From Strongylocentrotus droebachiensis (Eukaryota; Echinodermata; Echinoidea; Camarodonta; Strongylocentrotidae), in the NCBI GenBank assembly GCA_035222895.1, contig JAVYIG010004971.1, forward strand, positions 1-64,000: a DNA stretch of 64,000 bases, given 5' to 3'. The notes under the pieces are model-generated. The model was not told where the DNA came from. It did not search any database and was given only the letters and a program-made list of their open reading frames with translations. This document shows, piece by piece, positions 12,201 through 27,200 of this stretch (its first letter is position 1; the number at the start of each line of letters is the position of its first letter). The translations under genes were made by a program, and so were the position numbers.

Positions 12201-15200
12201 CCTCTCCCCCACCAGACAAATATTCCGCATACGGCCCTGAAAAATTAAGACAAATGAAAATAGGAAAATATAAGTGATATAACAAATTCGAAACTCTTCG
12301 CTGGCGCGAACTGCTTGCTAGCCTATTTTGTATTAATTTTTTTCACTTGCTCATCCCCCTGAAAAAAGAAAAGGATTAGCATTGCCTGGAATACAATTGT
12401 GCCTGCCCCGACGGGCCCCGACCTGCAACCATGGCAACAATAACACACAATGCATGTACCAAATGTTCCTAAAAGAGACTAATTCATTTTTCTCGCTCGC
12501 TACACTCGCTCGCGAATAAAATGAATAGACATTGCTTTGGAAACCTTGTGCCCACCTTTGACCTGCAACAATATCATTATAAATGGAAGAGCTTTTTCGC
12601 CCTCTCGCCAAAAAGGAATTGAATCGCGTTAAACGCGATTGCGTCCATCCTGACCTGCACCAATAAAAATAAGTTTATTTATTAATTTCTATTAAAAGAA
12701 ATTTTTTTTTTCGCCAAAATGGAATTGACACCGCTAACGTGCCCGCCCCAACCTGCAACAACCAGTTAATAATTATGTACCAAACGTTATTCAAAGAAGT
12801 TTTGGTGTGCTCGTGCTCGCCAAAACGGAATTAACATCACCTTAGACATGATTGTGTAAGCCCTGACCTGCACAGGCCTGGACCTGCAACAAACAAATCT
12901 GAAATTTACGAACCAATTATCATTACAAAAATTTTGCTCGCTCGCCAAAATAGAAATAACACCGCTTTTAGTAATCACGTCCCTGACATGGAACAATGAA
13001 CCCAAGTTTTATGTACCATATTTTCCCTATAAAAGAGAAGAGATTTTTTTTGCTCGCTCGCTACGCTCGCTCGCCAAAATAGAAATAACACCGCTTTTAA
13101 TAATCACGTCCCTGACATGGAACAATGAACCCAAGTTTTATGTACCATATTTTCCCTATAAAAGAGAAGAGATTTTTTTTTGCTCGCTCGCTCGCTACGC
13201 TCGCTCGCCAAAATAGAAATAACACCGCTTTTAATAATCACGTCCCTGACATGGAACAATGAACCCAAGTTTTATGTACCATCTTTTCCCTATAAAAAAG
13301 AAGTGATTTTTTTTTCGCTCGCTAGCTCCTGGAATTATGTGCCCACCACTACCCCCCCCCCACTCAGTGTTATTTAGGGTACGCATATGCTCGTTCCCTC
13401 TTTTTGAAAGCACCCCCTATCTGAGGACTGCCAACATTTCCGAACCCCCCTTTCGCGGGCTTTTTGCGGGCTTTTCCAACCTTGGAGACCCCCCTAAATC
13501 ATGAAAAATGCTCAATGTACCCCTCCCCCTAAAGTCGGAATAATTTCTCAGGAGTCCAAAGAGATGAGAGAAAAAAGGAAAAAAAAAAAACCCTTTTTAA
13601 AGAAATCTCCGGGTGAAAAGTTAATACACCCCTTTTTTTTACAATTCTCGGGCCGGACTTTGTCGCACGAAAAGTACCCCTTTACCGGACATTTTGGTAA
13701 CACGCATGGGGTCATTCCGACCCCGGAGTGGGGGGGGGGGGGGCGGGCCACTAACCTGCTACAATATCATTAAAAAGATAAATAGGGGGTTGCCTGCCCG
13801 CCAAAATGGGATTGACATTGCCTTAAACACGATTGTGCCCGCCCCCGACCTTCAACAATGAAACAAATTTTATATAGCAATTCATTGAGAGAAAGATGTA
13901 TTTTCGCTCGCTAGCTAAGATGGGTATAAAATCACCCTAAACACAATATTGTTCCCGCGCCCTGCATGGGACAATTGAACCAAGTTTAAGTGGCAATTAT
14001 TAAAAAAGAAGTAATTTTTTTCTTGCTCGCTACGCTCGTTTGCAAAAAAAAAGAAATTAACGTCGCTAACAAGTGAATGTTCCCACCCCCAACTTGCAAC
14101 AATACCAGTTTATATACCAAACGTTACTTAAAGATTTTGTTTTGCTCGCTCGCTCGCCAGAAGTGAAAATTAGCATCGTCTTCTTTGTTTGTTTCGGTCG
14201 CTTGCCCCCCCCTGACGGAGTACCCCAGGTACGCCACTGATCATGTTCATATTGGAGAATTCGAACATTAATACAAAGGTTACTCACATCCACATCGATC
14301 AAAACAGATTGACACATTCATGCATTGGAAGACGGTCTGTCCAAGGACTTTTGTCACCTCCCTGGTTGCTGTGATAGATCACAGATGACGATATAAACAT
14401 TGTACATTATCTACTGAGAGCCGAAATGGTAATAACCCATACATTTCAAACCCACTAGTTAATGCCCTTCTAGTCCTAAGATGACGATAGTGATAATGCC
14501 TAGTTAGGTTGCCATGATAAAGCACAGATGACAATGTGGTGATGCATGGCTTTAATTTTCTAATTCCATCCCGCCACACATCGGAGGTGTCAACCAAGAC
14601 GCAGGTGTGCTGTATGATCGTCCCATTGGTCATCGTACACTGCACGGCGCGGGAGTTCGATATCATCACATTCATATTTATATTCATATTATGACCAGAT
14701 TATCACTAGATATATCTCCACCTCCCCCACTAACGGTTCTACAGCCTTACAGGGGGTTTAAGAACGAAAAAGTTGTAATAAGTATTGAATTTAAGCGACG
14801 TACATTTAGAAAATAAATGCTAGAACCCCACGGCTCCCCCCACACTCTCTCTCTTTCTTTCTCTCTCTCTCACAACGCACACACACACAAAATGTACACA
14901 ACAGTGAGATTTTCCTGTCATAATAATCTACCCCCCCCTCTCTATCCCTCTCTCTCTCTCTCATCCTCTTTCTCTCTCTGCCCCATTCCTATTTCTCTGT
15001 TCCCCCCTCTCTCTCTCTCTGCAAAACATAACTATATTCACTTTAGTCTAGACATTTCTAGTAGTTTCCTCATCTAAGTGTTAGGCTATAAAGTAACAAT
15101 TTCTATCGAATTCCAAAGTGCTTTTACAAGGTTCAAATTTCAGTATTACAGTATTTTCAATTACCCAGTATATAAAACCGACAGCGTATGTCAAAACAAA

Positions 15201-18200
15201 CGCACGTGTCTTAAAAATCGATTGCACATTTATTATACAGTGCGTCCCAGAAAAAACGAAACCGAGAAGTATCGATGTTCTATCATAACTTAATCACAAC
15301 TATAATTAATGAATGATACATATTTGGAAAGCTTAGAGTCTCCTCTTTCCTGTGATGCTACTCAGATGATGCATATTTCACGCATGAGTGATTAAAAGCA
15401 ATTTGAAGAAAGGAAACCAAAAAGACATTTGGCGGGCGGTATCTGAATTTCGAAGAAAAATTCACATTTCTAGAAAGTTGAGTTTCTGCCCTTTCATATG
15501 ACACCTCAATCAGGACAAATGAGCGAGGAATAACAAAGTTCTGTTTGTTTAAAGTAGCCCTTACATTTTCATAATTTTAACAAACGAATTCGTTTTCACT
15601 GGGTGCCTGCCGTAGCAAAAAGCAGATTTGACAAAAGACTTAACTCCGTTTCGTTGACAATCAGCCATGCATGAAGACTCTCGTCTACGGCTGATTGTCA
15701 ACGAAACGGAGTTAAGTCTTTTGTTAATTTCGTTTATTGATACGGCAGGCAGCCAGTGAAAACGAATTAGTTTAATAAAATTATGGAAAAGCAAGCACTA
15801 CTTTAAACAAACAGAACTTTGTCATTCCTCGCTCATTTTTCCTGATTGAGGTGTCATATGAAAGGGCAGAAACTCAACTTTCTAGAAATGTGAATTTTTC
15901 TTCGAAATTCAGATACCGCCCGCCAAATGTCTTTTTGGTTTCCTTCCTTCAAATTGCTTTTAATCACTCATGCGTGAAATATGCATCATCTGAGTAGCAT
16001 CACATGAAAGAGGAGACTCTAAGCTTTCCAAATATGTATCATTCATTAATTATAGTTGTGATTAAGTTATGATAGAACATCGATACTTCTCGGTTTCGTT
16101 TTTTCTGGGACGCACTGTACACGACACTATAATTATTATGGACACATACTAAAACCATGTCACAGCACACCGTACAATGAGTACTGCTTCAATACTGTTG
16201 CTTACAATCTATTTTTTTTTTAATGTAACGTAAGTATGAAAATATCCAATGGATTTTGTTGTTCTTCTTCTTTTGGTCGAAACTCTATATTTGACAAGGA
16301 AGTTACTGTGATCGAATTAATTATCCTTCTTCAACAGCAGTGCATACTAGCATCATAACATGGAGGTTGGGTGCATAATCAAATCATCAACAGGATATAA
16401 AGCATTTCCTTCTAGGCTAGTTAAATATTGTAATGTGGAAAATTGAGTAAAGTAGGAGAATCTTCACATATGGGAAAAGTGGCCTTCGCATGCCAACCGG
16501 ATGCTATAAGCAGATAAAGTAAACCGTCGCAATAGACATGTATTTCAATTAGCATCGCGTTGTATTGTTGCTACGTCGGCCCAGACTTTGGAAAGATATT
16601 AGGTCCTCGATATCATTTTTAAAGAACTTTTATTGTACACACAATGAATGAATAAATTAATGGCAGTGGTTGTGTTTTGAAAGGTGTCGCTCGAATGCAT
16701 GACGTGGATCAACGGTTCTTTATTTGTTTGTTTGTTTGCATGTTTATTAGTTTGTTTACAGCTAATGAGCAGCACACAGACACTGTGCTCATGCCTGTAT
16801 TGTATACCCGGGGGATGGGGGGGGGGGGGGGCTGTACAAGTATCGCACACTTACAGATCCTTGATATAATACTGAAACAATAAGGAAGCATATGCAGGCA
16901 AACATGGTACACAAAATAGTTTGGCCGTATCTCCTTGTAGGCTCATATCGTTAGCGTTACACACTTCCACTGATTCTAGCAGACAGTGTCATCTCGTCTC
17001 AGTCTCACCAAGCAGATCTGTCGAGATTTCTACGTGTCAAATGTTGAGCAAACGATGAGCTAACAGTCCTTTCATTTATAATCTAATTACGAACTGATGA
17101 TCTGTGTACCGAACGCATTATCAGCCATGCCCAACCTCTTGTGACGGCTATATGCTAATTGGCCTTTAAGGGCGTGTATCTGTTTAATTAGTACATGTAT
17201 CATGTACTTGGATAAGCACATTAAAGTATAATACGATGAACGATGTGTTTGCTTCCAAGGTTTTTTTTAATTCTGGAGTTAACTATGTTAATTTAATTCG
17301 AGTATCAATAAAGATACGTCAATAACATCTATAACATGATTCTATACGCTGTCATCATTTCGCCTTCTAGTGCGTTTGGAATATATTGTATTAAATATGA
17401 GCCTATGGCTATTCAGTATTCACAACGTAATTTCGTAAAATTTACTTGGGACTTTTCCTTTTTGTATTCATTGAACAATGAGCAGAACAATGAACAGACG
17501 AATACATGCAAGTAAATAAACATTACCAAACTCAAACTGTCTGGAATACCATAATATCATGCTCAATATAAGATTAGACAACATATTCATATCTGAAAAG
17601 CAGGTTGAATTTTTACTTTTTTTCTAATAAACAGAACCTACACGGAAATTATGTACAGCCTCAAAATGAGAAAATCAAAACGTCTGACAAAATATTACAT
17701 CTTCATATCATAATTTCTATTTTTTCCTGCAAAGTGCCTTCAGGGGCCTAGGACAGTCTGCCTGGCAGATGGAAAGCATATTCCATTCAAGGAGAGACTC
17801 GACAACAATCATTACCCTCAGACCATGCTCAGACATCCCAGATTATGCTCTCAGGCGATACATCATGAATGACGACGTCAACATCATTTTCCAACGAGTT
17901 GGTCTTTGTTCTCAACTATGGATCGCATTCACAAGATTCTAATCTTTCTCCCTCACGTAATTTCGTTCATTTTCATTTCTTTGCCTGCCTCTTGCCATGG
18001 GCACTTTGAAACCTGTAAAACCTATGTATTGGGCCTGTCGTTTCAGATTTTCTAATTATCAAGCGACTGATTGTTTCGATTGAGACCACATAGCATGTTC
18101 TTCATAACTATATGTCTTTTTGCAATGACGATAACACTTTCACAACTTAGGAAGGAATTCGGTTTCGGAATTATTACTTTACAACCGACAATCGGAAGTC

Positions 18201-21200
18201 GGAAGTTGAATATTTACAAATTATAGTCCTAGAAGTACCGTTAGTACGATGACCTTTATGTGCGCTCGAAACAATTCAATCTTTGTCACGATTGTTGCCT
18301 CAATCATATTAGGTCCATGCCTCAATCCACATTCATCACTATAACTTTGAATATGGATCTGAAGGGCTTACCGCAACAATCATTGCTTTTATGTACGCCT
18401 GTGCGCCATAATGGCCTTCCTTGCTTTTATTCTACTGCTACAGCTATAGTGATTGCAGGCAGTGCATTTTCATCACAGGATTATATTCTCACAAGTGGTA
18501 CACAATGATAGTTTGGATAGGAGCTGAATGAATAATGATACACGTATGTATGGAAGGAATGCAACGTTCATGTGATGTTCATATAATTATGACATCTCGA
18601 CTTTAGAGTTCAGACCACATCACCGGAAAGGCATTATTAAACTCATATAATTTAAACACACGTCTTTCAGGATTTCAAGGAGACGATATTTCCTCGCCAT
18701 TGATAGTCGTAACATTGGATTATAAGGTATAATCAATTACTGCGGCATGTGAAGGGCACAAAGCTAGACAGATTTTCCCTATTGATCGAGGTAGACTTAT
18801 AATTACACATGACCTCACGACCTCACGCGTCTGAGGACCATGCAGAATAAACACTCCGTCAATCACAACATTCACGTCATCATATTATTCTTCAAGACTT
18901 TGAATAGAATAATGCGTACCTTAGAATCATAATTATCAGTCATTTGAAAGGCAGTTGCGATTGGCAATATCCAATTTTTAAACATGATCGTTGCTCTTTG
19001 AGCCCTAATTCGGAAAGGGGTGTGAACATCTACGGTACATAATAACAATATGAAATTATATAAATTATTGTCATGATTATGCAGGGCTCCATACGAACAG
19101 GTGCCTGGGAGACATGTACTCCAAATTCTCTCTAGATCTCCCTCACGTAGCTCCCACATATCTAAATATTAACGGTTGGTTCATACATATTATAATCAAA
19201 AATGTTGACACTATTTCATTCATCATGTTAATTACAGTAGAAATGCCAAAGAAAGTATGCTTTCATATTCTCTTCAACCAGGGAGATGTGACTTTTCTCC
19301 CTGCTTCAACCTAAGATGCCTCGAGACTTCACAAACTCCATCTTTAAACCACCGAGCGATGACTCAAGGAGATTGGATGGTGCTGAGTGATGGAGCATAC
19401 ACACGTGTGGTATCGGTGGTCATCGTTACTGGTGGTGGTTACTGGGCTCATTTTCGACCGAGAAAAGAGACCCTTTGTTTCCAGACAGGGGTAAGACTGC
19501 AGTGGTCATTTATCAACAGCATGACTGAGAATCATAATAAACACGATAGGCATCGTCGTCTTCAGTCGAAGACCTACGCGATGCGGTGATAGACGTTCAT
19601 TAATATCAGAACTTGAAGAATGGTGCTTGATAGCATCACGAAGCTATATATACGACTCCGTGATAGCATCAATTGGAATTTCACTTGAACTGGCAGTGAG
19701 AACATACCGTCCGTATATCTATGGAGACCGGAGGGGAGATAGTATCAGTGGTAGGTGTATTATTATGAGCACCATAGACACATCGATATATGAAGACTTC
19801 CCCAATAGTAATACAATGAAACAAAGCTAAAACAAATGGAACCAAATTAACGAGAATCAAAGCAATACAACTAAGTACCAGACTTCCGGAAGCAGAAGTG
19901 AGGACTTGCTTGGAACACAGAAGTACACACTATGAACATGACTGACAATGAGAGCGGACAAAATATACAGTTCCTCAGGTAGACAAAGGAACATCCCTTC
20001 ACAGCTATTATGTAAAAAGGTGAATATGCATGTGACACCTGTTCTACACATTTTTACATAATAGCAGTGAAGGGATGTTCCTTTGTCTACCTGAGGAACT
20101 GTATATTTTGTCCGCTCTCATTGTCAGTCATGTTCATAGTGACAATAGGTCTGAAATTCTGAATAAAACAGTCTGTGTAGCATATATGAATATGTGTTCT
20201 TCAAGCAGCAATCCATCTTCTGCCACACAATGAATGATTGTGTTCTTGTTAATGTTTCCATATAGGGACTGGACGCCTCGCACATTCAATTTGAACAAAA
20301 TCGCATACCATAATTTTATGCTTGCATGCCCCTAAACCCATCCTCATTCTTGCATATTTCTTTTTGAAGGAAGGAATATCTTATATCCAGAGCCATGTCT
20401 CTGGTATATAATATATCCACTATAATGTTGTCGTTGCATGCCCTTACGTCAAACCTTATCCCCACCAAAAATATCCCAATGGCAGTAATCAACATTTTCG
20501 TGTAAGACAATCCATTTGTTTCTGGATATTATCCTGCTAGCAGCTATTGAATGATTGGAATACCAAAACGCATCACAAAATGAACATGCTGATATTATAT
20601 ATCCTTCATGCTCGGAGTGTTGCCACCTGAAGGCGTCATCCATTGTGTCTGTGTTCACAAATAACATTTTCCAACTTCACAAATGAAGACACGCACTTAT
20701 GCTGGCACCATCCACCATCTGCAAAAATAATTCCTTCCTTCCTTCTACTCGTATTCTTTAACTTGATCATTTTCATGTGTTCAGATCTTATTTCGCATTT
20801 TCTCACCTGTCTTCCTCTCAATGCAACGTATGTGATTGCAATTTTCAAAATGAAGAATAACTGGGGCAGGTCAAAGGTCACATCCTTCTATCTAGCTGGC
20901 CTGACATTACCTTTATTTACACTCCTATTCTCTGCTTTAAATTGAATTCAACAAAACATCTTCAACTAATCAGCAAACCATATTGAGCAGGGCTTATAAC
21001 AAACAGGTTGCTGTCTGTTGAACTCGTGATCTTCCATGACCCCATGTAGATAGGTCAAACAGAACGAGCATTGCCATCTGGTCCTGGAAGACTGGGGAGG
21101 ATGCATGATCTGTAGAAAAAACAGGTGCCCCCTAAACGTGCTAGGCCAACATCTCGTTTTTGTTGCCCCCGTTCCCCCTCTCCAGACGATAAGCTATAAG

Positions 21201-24200
21201 AAACATGCTAGGCGAAAACAGCGGGCCACCCATGCACCCCTCTCCTACCATTGTATTGCTCATCCACCTGAATTTGCCCCCTTTCAACTCCCGATACTCT
21301 TGTTAATAGTTTCTCCATCATGCCATATCGTTATAGAGGATGTGTATTTCTGTCCAGCTATTTTTCTATCTGTCAATTTAGTTATCCATATAGCATCCAT
21401 GATCCATTACACATAGTGTAAGTGATTGCAAATAAATAAATCCATTCCAACCTTGCCGTTACCTTATTCATAATGCTACTTTTGTATGTGAATGACAAGA
21501 GAGAGGAATTTCACCTTCCTATACATGTTTTATTACATTAATTCACATTAGATTTCCCTTCTGTCACAAATGGAAAAAACACTTGAATGATTTGAGTGTC
21601 AGATCATCTGAAGATATGCAACAGTAATACAATTACAAGTGGTATTTTCACTTCCACTTTCGTGCGGTCTTCTCGTTTTCGCTCCAGCGATAATCATTTC
21701 GTATATTTTACTTCCATAAATAGCCATTCTCCTCTCCGTCTAACAAAAGACTTTATAATAACACTGGTTGCTTGGCCTTTTGACAGCAGGATCTTGACGT
21801 CATTAATTATACTGAAGAATATTTCTCACCATCGTTGTATTTGCACCATCGTTGTATTTGCAAAATAGTATGACTGCAGGGAACTGTTATTATACTATAT
21901 ACAAAACCAAGTACACGGCTCCAGCTACACAACGGGCAATTTGTACTACTAATATGGTGGCATTTTTCTTTTTCGGTGATGTGGTGAGCTCAGCGTGAGA
22001 AACCGTGAAATTAATGAAGATAAATGTTCCGTAATGCTCCGAGACAACATTGAGTTTTATCGGCCATGTGTTAAAAACAACTCATCCATCATAATTTTAC
22101 ACAATGTAAGTTATGATTAAACTGTCGCTAGATACGTATCAAACTAACTTTGCTTCATAGAGCTAGCACCAGAGACGGATTTGTAACACATTGTATGCTG
22201 CTGCTTGTACTGAGCATAGAAAGTAGCAAAATGCTTCCTTTTTGTGCAGGCATGGATATTAATGGGTGGAATATATTAGTATTATTATTCAACAAATCAA
22301 CATAAATAACAGAGCATGCGCGTGAGGTTCATTGCGAAATAGTTCAAGCAACGGGTTGGGGCAGGGCAAATTCACTGTTTAGGGCTGGTGGTCACCAGTC
22401 CATTGTTTAGCACAAATTGTTTGGTACTTGGCCAGTATGACATCAAACTTCGGTACTCTATATAAATACTACATACCCAGCAGTCAGTATTTGTATTGAA
22501 TGAAACAGTCGGGGAATCCATATTTCCTAAACGCAATTTACATAATCAACCTACCTACTGATACTTTGCGTTAATATTATGAACATTGGGCGTCAGCAAT
22601 CGTTGCCATGACTACGACTGAAAATTGCCCCTGCCTTCATACATAAATGGAACATATCCAAGGTATAAAAATGACCCTATTTTTACCCTTACTGATATGA
22701 AGACACGTACAAATCTTTTACCAATAGTCATACAGAGGCCTTCGAAATGATAGCCTACCGTGTTCGCTGAGGCAGTGTGAATTCTGCTTTTATATTGCCG
22801 TCAACTATCGATCACCCCTGGGAAAATATGCAATAATGCCAACACAAAACATCGATATTTGAAATCAAACAAAATGAGGTGTGGGGAAACGGGTATTGCG
22901 ACGATGACTTATTGCCAATGTGCATACAAGCAGTGTTGATCCTAATTGCGCTACACAAAATGAAGTGCAAATGGAATAGAGGTTATAAATCATTGCCTCG
23001 GGATCATTTTATTTGGAGCTATATTGCGTTCGGATATGGAGTGGTGGTTTAGAATGTACATTGCAATATATCAATATCTGAATACCTCTTCACATATCAT
23101 TCATTATGATATGAGAGTTTCATATTGCTTTCAAAATAATGCAACACTCGACCCGGGGTTATAAGTTTAAAGGCAATTTATCACCAATCACGATGTTGTC
23201 CCATTTTAGTCATGATTGTAGAAGCCACGAAGCTCAAGGGTGGCCAAACATTTTTTAAGTAAGAAGGGGAGGGGTGAAAATCTACGGAGCTGTTACTACA
23301 ATTGTCAAAACAAATTCGAGGACCTCTTTTGTTGGTGTACGCGGAGAGGCTTTTTGGTAAACTCTGTCGGCTAATTTATTTACAATTTTGTTCTCAACCA
23401 CCCCCCCCCCCTGAAAAAATGGATACAAAATCAGAATGGTCTAGTGAAGCCCCTGAAGCGGTGACTGCGAATTAATATTGCAACCCAATTTACCATAGTT
23501 GGAGCATTTCAGCTATCCTGCTAGTAAATGTGTTCACCCCTCCCTCCCCACTCCCCCGCCCCCCCCCCCAAAAAAAAAGAGTAGAGTTGCCTAGATTCTC
23601 CACTTGATTGCGTCGACTGTTATTATATACCATTTGCAAAAAACCTTGAACGCTGCTTTGTTATTTTGAATTTCTTCTAACAATGCTTAATTATATCGAC
23701 AATTTTGTTAGCTTGAACACGCTGAAATGTCATAGATTTTTAATCATATCATTGATTGGAATGATTTTACATCAGCCTCATGTTTAAATCTGGATATAAC
23801 AGATAATTCGATATGGATACCATGTCAGTGATCAGTTACATAATGTTGAGGTCCTTTTGAGGGCAGACCTATGCTTTCGCACATTATACATCAATAAATA
23901 ATATACTCAAATGCACAGATTTTAATGTGAAAGAAGGTTCATTAATTTAAAACAAGGCAATTTAGTTTTACAGCTGGTATCCAGAAGAGTGTAGGCCTAT
24001 CTCAGAAATAAGACTGGTTGACATGATGTATTTGTCTAAGAACAACACAAAATGGCCTTGGCATCATCCGTATTGATGTTAAGAGTAGATTACAACATTA
24101 ATATACACAAGACACGAGAACGTAATGCTCAATCTCCCTTCACCTATGTGGCAAGGATACTGTAACTACTAAAATAGCTGCCCAGCAGAGCATCTACTAA

Positions 24201-27200
24201 CAATATTTAGCACTCCATCAAATATACCTTATACCATTATACCAAATTGAGCACGCAATGGCTGGAACCAAGCGGAAGACGAATTCCTTGGACAGACACA
24301 GCTCATCGCACCTTAAAGGGAAGCATCCAAAACAAAATCTGATTTCGCTACATAATGATTAATACTTAAAATGACAATTCTCTGCCATTGTTCACGTCTG
24401 CATACATTCGGTCGAGTAACAAAGGCACTAAAAGCTATATTTGTATCGGCACTGGGAGTGTGATGGAAAATTCAATAACAGTACAAGATTGAATTGAAGG
24501 GCCTTGTCGTATAGAGAATGGAATGACACCGCAATGACTTTGGCAGTCCAGCATCGTCACATACCTTGTTACAATGGAAGGCTAAACTTGAAGGAAGGAT
24601 AAACTTGAAGGTGTGATATTGTAGGGAACGTCCATGTTTATTTGGGAGATCACTTTAATATATTCAGTATGAATTGAAGAAGGAAGCAAAAAATGATTAC
24701 TCTTGCAGCATTGGCTCGAGCCGCATTTTACGAGGAAGCGGTACTTGAAATGAAAATAATTCATTGGCAAACAAAATGAAAGTAAGAGCCAAATAAATCA
24801 TTGCTATATTTATAAAAGCGCAAAAGATCAAATTTCCTTTTAATCGTATCTTCCTTCTATATTTATTCAAGTTACAAGTGCCTGGTTTCATACTGGATCT
24901 TGGAATCACTATATATTTTGATCATTTACAAAAGAGAGATTTTGTTTCGAAATTTGAATCGGGCTGTGGTGTGAAAACCCGGAATAAGATAAATAAATTA
25001 CATTATTATCTGTAAACAGGAATGAAGTTGGATATTGAGCCCAAATTAATCTAATATTGAATAGAATTGCATTTATCTTTTGGGGCAGGTAGGACCATGG
25101 CTCTATATACGGTAGCTCAAAAGCCATGAAAGTAATGGTTGCTAAAGTAATGCTTTGCTAAATATAAAGTAATGGTACGATAAATGTCACTGCCTATGTT
25201 TCCTGGTATAAGTCTTATTAGTGGGTTTCAGGAACGAGGGTATAATAGTGTCAGTGCTATTGATTCTTGGGATCTGTGACCACTCACATGATTCAGTTTT
25301 AGCATTGATCCGGGTCTTTAGACTGAGATCAAATGAATACCGAGAATGTAATGGTCTATCTATAGAACAGGAAAGCTTTCTTTGAAATTGACGGTCAGAA
25401 TACCTCAAAATAATAACGCCACCTTATACAGATTGACGTTGATGCTCAACTAATATAATTTATCCTCGGACCGAAAAAAAAAAAAAACGTTTACAAGTAG
25501 GCCTACACCCCGAATAACCAAGAGCCGGTCGGTTCGGAGTAGGTTTGGAGTCGGTTTGGTGAATGGGCAGTGTGACTGACTCAGCATTACAAACAATCGT
25601 ATCATTTATTCATATTGTAGGGTATTTATATCATAATCTACACATAGCTTTGTCATAGAAATCAATTTGTTTGGTAATAATTACTGTGAAATATATAATA
25701 TTGATTTCATATTATTCATAACATCCAAACTGAAATGAAGTGGATATACGATATAAAAATGATGAGAAAACTGTCAGAATAAATATTGCATGCTCATAAG
25801 CATTGTGAAAAAAATTGACATTTTGTACATCGCTCAGGTAGCCTAAAACAGTATCAATTCAAATAATCAATCCCACCTAAAATCACGCTATTTCAAACAA
25901 TTATTATAACAGAGCTTTTCTCCATTACTTAGCCTACTACAAGCCCTGTACTATATCATCAACATATCAACATGTTTTGTGCCTATGGTTCTCATAATAT
26001 CTGAGTGTATCCGATTATTAGACAAGCAGCTTTCGACTTGTCGTTGTGAAACCCTACAATGAGGTAAAAATCGATTTGAGATGTATAGGTAAAATCAATA
26101 CAGACGCTGCCTGCCTTTAACGGCGTATCAAAATGTTCAATATGGAATTCACTGATGCATCCATACTGTGGCTTTTAAACTGTACGAAATGGTTTATGAA
26201 CAACTGAAAGGTTGTAATAGTCTTGATTTTATAGGCTTTCATGACTATTGCGTGGGCTTTCGATGGATATAGAGTGTATTTTTTTAAGTAACAGTAATAA
26301 ACTACAGTTACCACCATGATCACTGGGGAACGTGAATACGGTCACGTATGAAAGATGGGAAAGACAATACATGAGATTAAATTGAGGGGAAATGATACAG
26401 CAATACAGAAGGAAAATGAGAAAAACAAGCGAAAGGGATACCGAAACGGAGAAGAAAAAAATAAGGAAATCACAGACAACATCAAGGCCATTAAGGCGTG
26501 GCTAGTCAGTCTGCAAGTGTGGTCTACAAGTGGGAAGGAAAATATGGAATTTATACAAAATAGTAAGAAGCGGGATTAAAGGAAGTAGAATGTAAGAAAG
26601 ATAATAAGGAAATAATAAATACACAGACTGACATGATTGTTCTATAACTCCGAATAACTCTAGCGGATAGCTCCTGCCCCGATTAGAATTTGCAGAATCC
26701 TAGGTCTGGGGTTATACAGGCCATACGAATACTGGAAGGAAATTGAACGTCAAAAAGAGGCTTGGCTAAAAAGAGGGTGTATCGCGACACCACGCAGATC
26801 CTGAAGATGAGATTCAATAGGAGATGTCAACCAACCGAAACAAACAAACACACCCTTGTCTAACTGTAGACTATTCAGTAGATGTACATATTATCACTGG
26901 AATAATCAAACAGAATGTTGTGTAATGTGTATACAGTCCATTATTATGTTTGATTTCAATGGTATAACAGTCCCACGTGTAAACTTTGAGTGAACCAAAA
27001 GTGGTCTTCCGTGAACATGACTTGTGTCTCATGACTTGTGTCTCATGTCCTATTTTAGGGTATGTAAGGATTCTTTACTGTTGAGTCAGTCTGGATGTAC
27101 TTTGTAAGAGATAGGTTCTGAACCAATGAGTCTCATTAAAGTCAGGCATTTCCATGTGTGGGGTTTGCCTACTGCCCCTCCCCTTACGTATTGTTTCCCT

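Larger units (their letters stand above)
11736..14239. mobile_element. Non-autonomous hAT-type transposon with 8-bp target duplication
   Basis: The left end is CACTGGCGTACCTATGGGG and the right end complement is CAGTGGCGTACCTGGGG. Both sides are flanked by the identical 8-mer ATCATGTT (11728-11735 and 14240-14247). The CAGTGGCGTA terminus with an 8-bp duplication is diagnostic of hAT-superfamily insertion (established knowledge). The interior has no transposase. It consists of G-runs, a purine tract (11795-11985) and an array of units containing GCTCGCTCGC motifs. Length is 2504 bp, inside fascin intron 1. Confidence 0.88.

Noticed and set aside
12300-14160. Possible CRISPR-like array
   Set aside because: Units are long, diverged and lack unique spacers of uniform size; the setting is a eukaryotic transposon.
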